This document shows, piece after piece, positions 1 to 6,283 of a stretch of 6,782 bases of DNA. The notes under the pieces were generated by a model that ran no database searches, was not told the DNA's origin, and saw only the letters and a list, made by a program, of their open reading frames with translations. Within the stretch, counting starts at the first letter, position 1. Each line of letters starts with the position of its first letter. Source of the DNA: DASQBT01 sp035635075. GTDB taxonomy: Bacteria; Pseudomonadota; Gammaproteobacteria; Burkholderiales; Thiobacillaceae. The stretch covers positions 1 to 6,782 of the forward strand of contig DASQBT010000103.1 in the NCBI GenBank assembly GCA_035635075.1, read 5' to 3'. The position numbers and the translations under genes are program-made.

Positions 1-664
1 TTTTCGCGGCATGGAGAAATTCGCCTACGCCTTTCTCCTCAACCAGTCGGCCGACAAAGCCAATGACGAAAGCATCCTGCGGAACGCCGAGCTGCTTGCG
101 CATGGCTTGCCGGTCATATTCATGCGGGTTGAATTTCCCGGTGTCTACTCCGTTGCCGATGGCGAATACCCTTTCCCGGGGCGCGATTCCTTCCGCAATC
201 GCCGTTTCCGCATCCTCCGCACTTTGCGAGAACAGCAGGTCCGTGAAGCGCCCGGCATACCGCTCCAGCGCCACAAACAGCTTGCGCTTCCAGCCCGGCA
301 TGCCCTCGTGAAAATAGAAACCATGCGCGGTATAGACGACCAGAGGGATTGCGGTCAGGCGGGCGGCAATGCGCCCAAGGAGCGCGGCCACCGGCGTATG
401 GACATGCAGCACGTCAAACTTTTCGCGCCGGAACAGGCGCACCATGGCGGCCAGCGCCTTCGCAGCCTTGATCAGGTGCATGCTGCGCGCGATGGGCAGG
501 GTTTCGATCGCATACCCGGCTTGGCGCAGCTCGGCGACATAGTCGCCATCGGCGCAGGCGGAAACGACTTCCCAGCCCTGAGCCTCCATGCCGTCGATCA
601 GCGGCAATAAAAAATTACGCAGGGTGAAGTCCACCGCACAGAGCTGGCAGACTTTCAATGCCAT
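1..664 (-). CDS. GT4-family glycosyltransferase, 3' end beyond the window
   Basis: Partial gene; the first 221 codons are visible and the C-terminus lies past position 1. It is a GT-B fold, nucleotide-sugar-dependent retaining glycosyltransferase (GT4, Pfam Glycos_transf_4 followed by Glycos_transf_1), expected at the cytoplasmic face of the inner membrane. The N-terminal acceptor domain holds the motif HVHTP (residues 87-91) and YTAHGFYFHEG (111-121). The linker NGVDTGKF (171-178) leads into the donor-binding domain with GRLVEEKG (205-212), whose Arg206 and Lys211 are the usual phosphate contacts. The EX7E motif would come after the window edge. About 150-170 residues are missing compared with usual family lengths. 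ATG at 664 is chosen because the protein then begins directly before the first beta strand and a GGAAA tract sits 5-9 bases upstream. It overlaps the end of the amidotransferase gene by 10 bases, so translation is probably coupled. Sugar donor and acceptor cannot be told from sequence. Confidence 0.93.
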   Translation of the reverse strand, partial: MALKVCQLCAVDFTLRNFLLPLIDGMEAQGWEVVSACADGDYVAELRQAGYAIETLPIARSMHLIKAAKALAAMVRLFRREKFDVLHVHTPVAALLGRIAARLTAIPLVVYTAHGFYFHEGMPGWKRKLFVALERYAGRFTDLLFSQSAEDAETAIAEGIAPRERVFAIGNGVDTGKFNPHEYDRQAMRKQLGVPQDAFVIGFVGRLVEEKGVGEFLHAAK

Positions 665-2601
665 TGGCGTTTCCACGCATTGAACATCAGCACGTCCCAC
701 AGGTAATACGACCAGTTGCGCCGTCCGTTCAGATGTTCGGCCCATTTTCCCCTTATGGGAGCAGGATCGAAGAAACCTCCCCGCCTGAGCCTGTCTTCGG
801 CCAGCAGGTCCTCGGCCCAATCGCGCAACGGTCCGCGCAGCCACTGATCGAGCGGAATGCCGAATCCCATCTTGGGGCGCTCGATGAGATCTTTCGGTAC
901 GTGCTGATACAGGACTTGACGAAGCAGCCACTTGCCTTGGCCATGGCGGATCTTCATGGACAGGGGCAAGCTCCAGGCGAACTCCAGCACCCGGTGATCG
1001 AGCAACGGCACACGGGTTTCCAGACTTACCCCCATGGCTGCCCGGTCCACCTTCGTGAGAATGTCATCCGGAAGATAGGTCACCGTATCCAGATACATCA
1101 TGCGCTGTTCGAAATCGGGCAGTTCAGCCCAGTGACCGCGGTCGGTGAGAATGGTCGGCGGCTCGAAGCCGCCCACTACGACCCCGGCCGGTTGCTTCCA
1201 GTGCGATACCAGACCCAGGTAGATTTCCTCGGGGCGCCTCACTGCCAGGATTTCCGCCAGTTTGTGAAGTTTGTCACCCGGGTTGGCGTAGCGCAGGCCG
1301 GCCGGCAGCAAACGGGAGAATCCCTGGAACACGCGATTCCAGGCCGCAGGAGGGAAAGCGGTCAAGATCCCCGCGACAGCGGCGCGCAGGGATCTCGGCG
1401 CCCAGCCCAGCCGCCGCCAGATGTTCATCGCCCAGAAATAGCGGTTATACCCGCCAAAAAGCTCATCGCCGCCGTCTCCGGACAAACTCACCGTCACATG
1501 CTGGCGGGCCAGCTGGCTGACCAGAAACGTGGGAATCTGCGACGAATCTGCAAAGGGTTCGTCATACAGCGTCGGCAGGCGTGGGATCACCGCCTGAGCT
1601 TCTTCCGGCGTGACATACCATTCCGTATGTTCGGTGTGAAGATGCCGGGCCACAGCGTGGGCGTGCTCTGCCTCGTTGTAGCCCTCTTCGTTGAATCCGA
1701 TCGTGAAGGTCTTCACTGGACGGCTGGTCTGGCCCTGCATGAGCGCCACTACTGTGGAAGAATCAACCCCGCCGGAAAGAAACGCGCCCAGGGGGACATC
1801 GGACAGCATCTGGCCGCGCACGGACTGGGTGAGCACGCGCTCCAGTTCAATCCGGCAATCTGCCTCGCTGCCGTCAAATCCTTGTCCACGTTCCGCAACC
1901 TCCTTGGCAGACCAATAGGGCTGGACCGAAGGCTGGTGCTGCTCAGCGACGTCTTGCTGCTTGAACGTGATGAATGTTCCGGGCAGCAATTTGGAAATCC
2001 CCTGATAGATGCTGTACGGGGCAGGGATGGCGTTGTGGCGAAGGAACAGGCTCAGGGCGCCCCGGTCGATGCTGCCGTCAAATCTAGGATACGCCCGCAT
2101 CGCCTTGAGTTCGGAGGCGAACAACAACGCGCCCCGGTTAAACCCGTAATACAGGGGCTTTTCCCCCAGCCGATCGCGCGCCAGCGTCAAGCTGCGATGC
2201 TCACGATCCCAGAGCGCGATGGCGAACATGCCCACCGTCATCTTCAGCGTTGGCTCAATGCCCCAAGTCTCAAATGCGGCCAACAGCGTTTCCGTATCCG
2301 AATGCCCGCGCCAGGGTACAGCGCCCAGTTGTTCTCTTAACAGCAGGTGGTTATAGATCTCGCCGTTGAACACCAACACATATCGGCCGTTTGTTGAAGC
2401 CATGGGTTGATGGCCCGCTGGAGAAAGATCCAGGATGGACAGGCGGCGGTGGGCCACAGCGATGCCCGCAGCCTCGTCCAACCATGCACCGCTATCATCC
2501 GGCCCGCGGTGGAGAATTGCGTTTGCCATGGCGCGCACATCAACAGATGCCTCAGGAGGGAAGGCAGATTGCGCAGTGAAAAATCCGGCCAAGCCGCACA
2601 T
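655..2601 (-). CDS. asnB: Asparagine synthase (glutamine-hydrolysing)-type amidotransferase
   Basis: A 648-residue class II glutamine amidotransferase joined to an ATP-pyrophosphatase synthase domain. Known AsnB enzymes hydrolyse glutamine and transfer the ammonia to a carboxylate activated as an acyl-adenylate. Cys2, which becomes the catalytic N-terminal residue once Met1 is removed, fixes the start. The glutaminase domain also shows Arg53 in HRRLSI, NGEIYNH (79-85) and Asp102 in SDTET. The synthase domain has the PP-loop SGGVDSS (276-282), SGDGGDELFGGY (374-385) and the helix LTKVDRAAMGVSLETRVPLL (515-534). All key residues appear intact and the length suits the family. A purine-rich ribosome-binding tract precedes the ATG; the micro-ORF upstream ends 7 bases before it and the next glycosyltransferase overlaps its end by 10 bases. 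In surface-glycan loci such proteins often amidate sugars (for example uronic acids) rather than aspartate, as proposed for WbpS-like proteins. That role is inferred from context. It could still make asparagine. Confidence 0.95.
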   Translation of the reverse strand: MCGLAGFFTAQSAFPPEASVDVRAMANAILHRGPDDSGAWLDEAAGIAVAHRRLSILDLSPAGHQPMASTNGRYVLVFNGEIYNHLLLREQLGAVPWRGHSDTETLLAAFETWGIEPTLKMTVGMFAIALWDREHRSLTLARDRLGEKPLYYGFNRGALLFASELKAMRAYPRFDGSIDRGALSLFLRHNAIPAPYSIYQGISKLLPGTFITFKQQDVAEQHQPSVQPYWSAKEVAERGQGFDGSEADCRIELERVLTQSVRGQMLSDVPLGAFLSGGVDSSTVVALMQGQTSRPVKTFTIGFNEEGYNEAEHAHAVARHLHTEHTEWYVTPEEAQAVIPRLPTLYDEPFADSSQIPTFLVSQLARQHVTVSLSGDGGDELFGGYNRYFWAMNIWRRLGWAPRSLRAAVAGILTAFPPAAWNRVFQGFSRLLPAGLRYANPGDKLHKLAEILAVRRPEEIYLGLVSHWKQPAGVVVGGFEPPTILTDRGHWAELPDFEQRMMYLDTVTYLPDDILTKVDRAAMGVSLETRVPLLDHRVLEFAWSLPLSMKIRHGQGKWLLRQVLYQHVPKDLIERPKMGFGIPLDQWLRGPLRDWAEDLLAEDRLRRGGFFDPAPIRGKWAEHLNGRRNWSYYLWDVLMFNAWKRQWH

Positions 2602-2607
2602 GATTCG

Positions 2608-2621
2608 CCTACCCTGCCTCC
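2608..2621 (-). promoter_or_regulatory. Ribosome-binding tract for the amidotransferase gene
   Basis: On the minus strand a purine-rich run, GGAGGCAGGGTAGG, lies just before the ATG at 2601. The AGG nearest the start leaves a 6-base spacer and the AGGG leaves 10; the GGAGG is 15 bases away, rather far. The tract overlaps the last codons and the TAG stop of the 48-codon micro-ORF, so ribosomes finishing that frame would sit on it. This is the best Shine-Dalgarno-like sequence in the window. Confidence 0.6.
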
Positions 2622-2755
2622 GGGATGCTGCTCATCAGCTCATGGGTTGGCAGCACCCCCACATTCTTTGCCAACGGATAGGCTGCCGCCATGGGCGCAA
2701 TGACATAGGTTTTGCGGGTGTTGACATCGGCAATTGCGGGTAAAGTCTCGTTCAT
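2609..2755 (-). CDS. Micro-ORF, 48 residues, unknown function
   Basis: A complete small frame on the minus strand: ATG at 2755, TAG at 2611-2609. It begins MNETLPAIADVNTRKTYVIA, continues through PMAAAYPLAKNVGVLP and ends SSIPEAG. Its ATG overlaps the TGA of the preceding glycosyltransferase as ATGA, and its stop lies 7 bases before the amidotransferase ATG, so it fills the gap exactly. About two thirds of its third codon positions are G or C (30 of 45 by hand), in keeping with the surrounding genes. There is only a weak GAG 5 bases upstream, so translation would depend on coupling. I see no signal peptide, no convincing membrane helix (the hydrophobic stretch at 17-29 is broken by prolines) and no Cys motif. 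I do not recognise a family. It may be a real small protein, a coupling leader for the next gene, a remnant of a lost gene, or a chance open frame. Confidence 0.45.
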   Translation of the reverse strand: MNETLPAIADVNTRKTYVIAPMAAAYPLAKNVGVLPTHELMSSIPEAG

Positions 2756-3882
2756 GCCGACTCGCTGCGATAAAGCGCCGCATACCGGGCGGCAATGCGC
2801 TCCAGGGAAAAGTGTTCGATCACCCGCAACCGCGCGCGCGCGCCCAGCGCCTGCCGTTCACCGTCGGGCAATGCGAGAAGATGCTTCCAGGCATTCGCCA
2901 GGGCCGCCGCGTCGCCGATCGGAATGACGAAGCCGGTATCGCCGATGATACGCGCCACATCGCCCACGGCGGTTGCCACGCACGGTACACCGCAGCTCAT
3001 TGCTTCGCCGATGGCGTTGGGAAACGCCTCTCCCCAGGAAGAAGCAGAAGAAGCGATGTCGAGCGCGCTGGTCAGGCGCGGGATATCCTGCCGCTCGCCC
3101 AAAAGGTGCAGCCGGCCGCGCATACACGGGTCGCCCGAGGCATCCCGAAACAGCGAGTGATCGAGTGACACGTCTCGCCCCGCAAGCAGAAAGTGCACGT
3201 TCGCGCGACAGGCCACGAGCTGACGCGCAGCGGTAATAAACACCTCGTGCCCCTTCATGGGATGGAAACGGGCGACCAGTCCGATCAATTTCGCCTCGGG
3301 CGCAAGCCCCAGTTCCTCACGCACCGACCGATACGCCACGCCATCCGGACCGAAGCGTCCGGTATCGAAACCGTTGTCGATCACATGCGCGCGCGCGGCG
3401 GCGTAGCCCGCCGCCTCGTGCTGGCCGCGCGCCGTTTGAGAGTTGTAGAGAATTGCCGTTACCCCTGGTGAAAGACGCGCACCGAGCCGGATTATCCAGC
3501 GTGTGAGCGGCTTTTCCCGTCCCAAGTCATAGAGGGACTGACGGATCCCCCAAAAAAGCCTGGCCTGGCGGGCGGCCACGCCGCGCGCCCACCACGCGGC
3601 GAGATTGCCGTGATACATCCAGCCCTGGATCACGTCGGGGCGAAAGTGCTGCGTGATGCGGACGAGACTGACCGCGGCCTGCGGCACGCGCCATGGCGTA
3701 TCAAGTCCAAGATGCCAGAGTGGAATGCCGAGCGCTTCGATCTCTTTCGACACCGGCCCTGAAGGAAGTAGCGATACCACCCCGGCTTCGATTTGCGCGT
3801 CCTTCAGCCGGGACAGCAGCTTCGCGAGCATTTTCTCCGCGCCGCCAGTGGCAAGGCCGGTGGTGATGAAAACAATGCGCAT
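2752..3882 (-). CDS. GT4-family glycosyltransferase (paralogue of the upstream one)
   Basis: A full-length, 376-residue GT-B retaining glycosyltransferase when started at ATG 3882. Counting from that ATG, the N-terminal domain has the glycine-rich acceptor loop TGGAEK (12-17) and a Trp-rich stretch QGWMYHGNLAAWWARG (86-101). The donor domain has NGFDTGRF (170-177), ARFHPMKGH (204-212) with Arg205 and Lys210, and the EX7E motif EAFPNAIGE (Glu285, Glu293) followed by CGVPCVATAVGD. An in-frame TTG one codon earlier (3885) is possible, but the ATG is preferred: it shares one base with the preceding TGA (TGATG), typical of coupled translation, and neither start has a clear ribosome-binding site. 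Its C-terminal half is strikingly like the preceding gene product, which suggests a local duplication. It ends in an ATGA overlap with the 48-codon micro-ORF. Function is inferred as adding one sugar to a lipid-linked glycan; donor and linkage are unknown. Confidence 0.93.
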   Translation of the reverse strand: MRIVFITTGLATGGAEKMLAKLLSRLKDAQIEAGVVSLLPSGPVSKEIEALGIPLWHLGLDTPWRVPQAAVSLVRITQHFRPDVIQGWMYHGNLAAWWARGVAARQARLFWGIRQSLYDLGREKPLTRWIIRLGARLSPGVTAILYNSQTARGQHEAAGYAAARAHVIDNGFDTGRFGPDGVAYRSVREELGLAPEAKLIGLVARFHPMKGHEVFITAARQLVACRANVHFLLAGRDVSLDHSLFRDASGDPCMRGRLHLLGERQDIPRLTSALDIASSASSWGEAFPNAIGEAMSCGVPCVATAVGDVARIIGDTGFVIPIGDAAALANAWKHLLALPDGERQALGARARLRVIEHFSLERIAARYAALYRSESA

Positions 3883-5033
3883 CAATGCAGGCCCAATGCC
3901 TGTTCAGAGCGTTGCACCAGCTTATCGATGCCAAATTCAGCCACGACGCGTGCCCGGCACGTTTCGCCCAGCGCCCGGCGTTCATCGGGAGGCAGGTCGG
4001 TCAAATGCTGAATTGCAGCGGCCAATGTGCTGGGATCGCCTGGCGCAACGACGCGGCCCGTGTCCCCAACGATAAGCGCAGAGTCTCCCACATCCGTCAC
4101 AACACAGGGCACACCACAGGCCATTGCCTCCGCGACGGTATTGGTGAAACCTTCGCCGTAAGAAGAAGTAGAAGAAACGATGTCCAGTGCGCTATAGACT
4201 GCAGGCATATCGTCTCGTGCGCCCGCCCAGATTAGCTGACTGGTCAGCCCTAAGCCCCTTGCTTGTTGTTTTAGCATCTCGGAATATGCTCCTGGTCCGT
4301 CACCTACACAGATGAACCGTACACTCCGGCGCTCACGCGCGATGCGGCTGGCGGCTTCGAGAAAAGTAGGGTGATCCTTCATCGGGTCGAGCCGGCCAAC
4401 AAGGCCGACGAGTATCTCGTCCTCACCAAACTTCCATGCAGAACGCACCTGTCGTCTCCCCGCTGGATCGAAGCGGAAATATTCCGTATCGATGCCGTTC
4501 GAAACTATGGCTATTTTGTCTTCAGGAAAGCCGTTTGCAACCGCATAACGTTTCCCGGAATGGGAATTTGCGATAATGACGTCAGCGAAATGCGCCAGGC
4601 GACGCTCTAGGGAGTAGGCCAGGCGAGCAAGCCAGTCATAACGGGATAGGTCCATGTTCGAGGCACGCACACCCCATGCGATTCGCGTACCCGGCACCAG
4701 CGACTTAAGCGCAGACGCGAGAATATTGGGCACTGCCAGATAGCTGTGCAACACTGCGGGGCGCTCCTTGCGCAAGAGAAGCGCGAGGCGACTGAGAAAT
4801 GGCAGAATGTCCCAACGGCCCTTCTTGTCGAGATGAATGACGCGTATCCCGGTTCGGGTGAGCTCGGTCTCGAAGACACCGCCACCAAAAAACACCGCCA
4901 CAGCAACAGTGTGCCCCCGGCGCACCAAGCCTTTAGCCAGTACAACTAACTGGCGTTCCGCGCCACCACGATCAAGCGAGCGAACAAGGAACAGGATCAC
5001 TTTTGGGGTTAGGTTCACGCATTTCAACGACAT
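3882..5033 (-). CDS. GT4-family glycosyltransferase
   Basis: A 383-residue GT-B glycosyltransferase, complete. It shows RSLDRGGAERQ (18-28), the usual N-terminal beta strand and glycine loop of GT4 enzymes; SNGIDTEYF (178-186); GRLDPMKDH (213-221) with Arg214 and Lys219 for the donor phosphates; and the EX7E motif EGFTNTVAE (Glu294, Glu302) followed by CGVPCVVTDVGD. The ATG at 5033 has no evident ribosome-binding site and gives about 11 residues more than most relatives before the first strand. GTG codons at 5018 (residue 6) and at residue 12 are alternatives, also without a good site. An in-frame TAA lies only 3 bases upstream of the ATG, so the gene cannot begin further out. It joins the next glycosyltransferase through TGATG. 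It likely adds a sugar to the growing lipid-linked glycan at the cytoplasmic face of the membrane; the specific sugar cannot be read from sequence. Confidence 0.94.
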   Translation of the reverse strand: MSLKCVNLTPKVILFLVRSLDRGGAERQLVVLAKGLVRRGHTVAVAVFFGGGVFETELTRTGIRVIHLDKKGRWDILPFLSRLALLLRKERPAVLHSYLAVPNILASALKSLVPGTRIAWGVRASNMDLSRYDWLARLAYSLERRLAHFADVIIANSHSGKRYAVANGFPEDKIAIVSNGIDTEYFRFDPAGRRQVRSAWKFGEDEILVGLVGRLDPMKDHPTFLEAASRIARERRSVRFICVGDGPGAYSEMLKQQARGLGLTSQLIWAGARDDMPAVYSALDIVSSTSSYGEGFTNTVAEAMACGVPCVVTDVGDSALIVGDTGRVVAPGDPSTLAAAIQHLTDLPPDERRALGETCRARVVAEFGIDKLVQRSEQALGLH

Positions 5034-5036
5034 GGG

Positions 5037-5162
5037 TTATATCAACATAAGCCATTTCAACTCAGCTCCGAGGACACCGTCATTGTTCCTATGGCTCATG
5101 GTCGCCGGCAGCGCCGCCACCCGGCTTGTATGTCGCAGAAGATTCGTAAGGAATCTTTTCAC
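5037..5162 (-). CDS. Possible micro-ORF, 41 residues, unknown
   Basis: A frame on the minus strand from GTG at 5162 to TAA at 5039-5037. It reads KRFLTNLLRHTSRVAALPAT after the start and ends GAELKWLMLI. The GTG overlaps the TGA of the preceding glycosyltransferase (GTGA), and the stop is 3 bases before the ATG of the next one and in the same frame as it. The N-terminal part is basic. There is no good ribosome-binding site and no family I recognise, and a hairpin falls inside its first codons. A shorter start, ATG at 5099 (20 residues), is also possible. It may be coding, a coupling device, or merely an open frame in a 125-base spacer; I lean to the last. Confidence 0.2.
   Translation of the reverse strand: MKRFLTNLLRHTSRVAALPATMSHRNNDGVLGAELKWLMLI
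5139..5157 (-). repeat. Small perfect inverted repeat after a glycosyltransferase stop codon
   Basis: AAGATTC and GAATCTT form a 7-base-pair perfect stem around a 5-base loop, starting one base after the TGA at 5161-5159. On the transcribed strand the 3' arm is followed by CTGCGACATAC, with no T run, so it is not a standard intrinsic terminator. It could be a modest mRNA-stability or pausing element in the spacer, or chance. Confidence 0.4.
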
Positions 5163-6283
5163 CTGCGTTCACTCAGGGCTTCCTCAAATAATTTTTCCCA
5201 CATGCCGGCAATCCGTTCCATCGAAAATCGGTCCCGCGCCTCGATCGCCCGCGCAGCATACCGCCTCCGCAAAGCGGCATCGCCCATCACTCGATCCAGG
5301 GCCGCAATCAAGCCGGGCAAGTCTTCTGGCGGCACCAATAAGCCGTCTACCGCATCACGAATAATGTCGCGTGGCCCAGTGTCACAGTCGAAGCTGACAG
5401 CCGGTGTTCCGTGCGCCATGGCCTCGGCCAGGGTATTGGGAAATCCCTCGAAATGGGAACTCATCACATAAAGATCGGCGCGTTCGTACCATTCACCCAT
5501 GTTGCCCGCACGCCCCGGCAGAAAGACGCGCTTTTCCAACCCGCCTGCCCGCACTTGGCCCTCCAATAGGGCACGCTGCGGTCCTTCTCCCAATATCACC
5601 AGATCCCAGTCAAAATATTTCTGCGAGAGATGGGCAAACGCATCCAACAACCAGACAAAGCCTTTTTGATTTTCCAGCCGCCCAGCCGCCAGCAACAACT
5701 GTCGCCCGGCTGGGCAGACAGCCCCAGGCCTCACCGTTGGTTCTTGCCAGGGCAAAGGCCAAAGGGCGGCGTTGGGAATTACCGCCAATCGCTGGGCTCT
5801 CGTATGGCCTTTGAGCCAGGCCGCGCTTTCGCGAGTCAGCGCCGTCACGGCAGCCAAGCGACGATAGGTATGCCGGCGCAACGCTTCCCACACCATGCCC
5901 AAAGAAGATTGTGGAGGGTGGGTGCGCTCCGAGCCGATGGCACGCACCTGAGGCAGCCCCCACGTCGCCAGAGCGAGCAACACATTCGCCGTGGTCATCA
6001 TGCCGATAGCAATGTCGGGCTCAATCCGACGCAGCACGCGGCGCAGGGCCAGCACGCGGCGCAGATTCTGCGTCAACCCAGCCAGCAAACTGCCGCTGTC
6101 GCCTGCCAAGTCCAAGGCAATACGCTTGATGGCCGGATGAAGTTTATAAAAATCAAGGCTGCATGACGCCAATGTAACGATAGTAATATCCCATCCGTTT
6201 CCCGCCCAGTAGTTGGCGAGGTTGGTTGTGGCTCGCTCGGCGCCCCCGCCAGTCAGGGAGTAAACGAAGAAAAGGAGTTTCAA
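5159..6283 (-). CDS. GT4-family glycosyltransferase, AmsD/PglH-like
   Basis: A complete 374-residue GT-B glycosyltransferase. It begins MKLLFFVYSLTGGGAER, the standard first strand and glycine loop of the family, which supports the TTG start at 6283; this TTG overlaps the preceding TGA as TTGA and no closer ATG exists. Later motifs are IPN (169-171), GRLENQKGF (201-209) with Arg202 and Lys207, EGFPNTLAE (Glu279, Glu287) and CDTGPRDII (300-308). The glycine-rich start together with the DTGPRDII segment resembles the GT4 subgroup holding AmsD and PglH, which transfer hexose or N-acetylhexosamine onto lipid-linked glycans; this assignment is from memory of motifs and is tentative. It clearly differs from the next two glycosyltransferases. 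A short in-frame repeat encodes RRVLALRRVLRR at 76-87. It probably acts at the cytoplasmic membrane face in the same pathway as its neighbours. Confidence 0.93.
   Translation of the reverse strand: MKLLFFVYSLTGGGAERATTNLANYWAGNGWDITIVTLASCSLDFYKLHPAIKRIALDLAGDSGSLLAGLTQNLRRVLALRRVLRRIEPDIAIGMMTTANVLLALATWGLPQVRAIGSERTHPPQSSLGMVWEALRRHTYRRLAAVTALTRESAAWLKGHTRAQRLAVIPNAALWPLPWQEPTVRPGAVCPAGRQLLLAAGRLENQKGFVWLLDAFAHLSQKYFDWDLVILGEGPQRALLEGQVRAGGLEKRVFLPGRAGNMGEWYERADLYVMSSHFEGFPNTLAEAMAHGTPAVSFDCDTGPRDIIRDAVDGLLVPPEDLPGLIAALDRVMGDAALRRRYAARAIEARDRFSMERIAGMWEKLFEEALSERR

Noticed and set aside
11..610. A 199-codon plus-strand frame at the left edge.
   Set aside because: The minus strand here encodes a clear GT4 glycosyltransferase in an open frame from 664 to the edge; the plus frame is its shadow.
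658..2340. A 560-codon open frame on the plus strand opposite the amidotransferase gene.
   Set aside because: It lies antisense to a gene with full catalytic motifs, its translation has no recognisable domain, and long antisense frames are common in GC-rich DNA.
2702..2740. A possible minus-strand promoter (TTGCCG with a TATGTC box) in the gap before the amidotransferase gene.
   Set aside because: Spacing of about 20 bases and poor boxes; the operon-like overlaps make an internal promoter unnecessary.
2831..2843. An alternating CG run of about 13 bases.
   Set aside because: It falls in the C-terminal coding part of a glycosyltransferase, where it encodes Ala-Arg repeats (GARAR), and is expected at this base composition.
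4975..5058. A 27-codon minus-strand frame starting MAYVDITHVVEMREPNPKSD with a GAG upstream, overlapping the glycosyltransferase start in another frame.
   Set aside because: Most of it overlaps the N-terminus of a well-supported gene, it is very short, and it has no other support.
5034..5060. A promoter-like pair on the minus strand, TTGAAA and TATAAC, before the glycosyltransferase ATG at 5033.
   Set aside because: The spacer is only about 13 bases, too short for a sigma-70 promoter, and the second box is next to the start codon.
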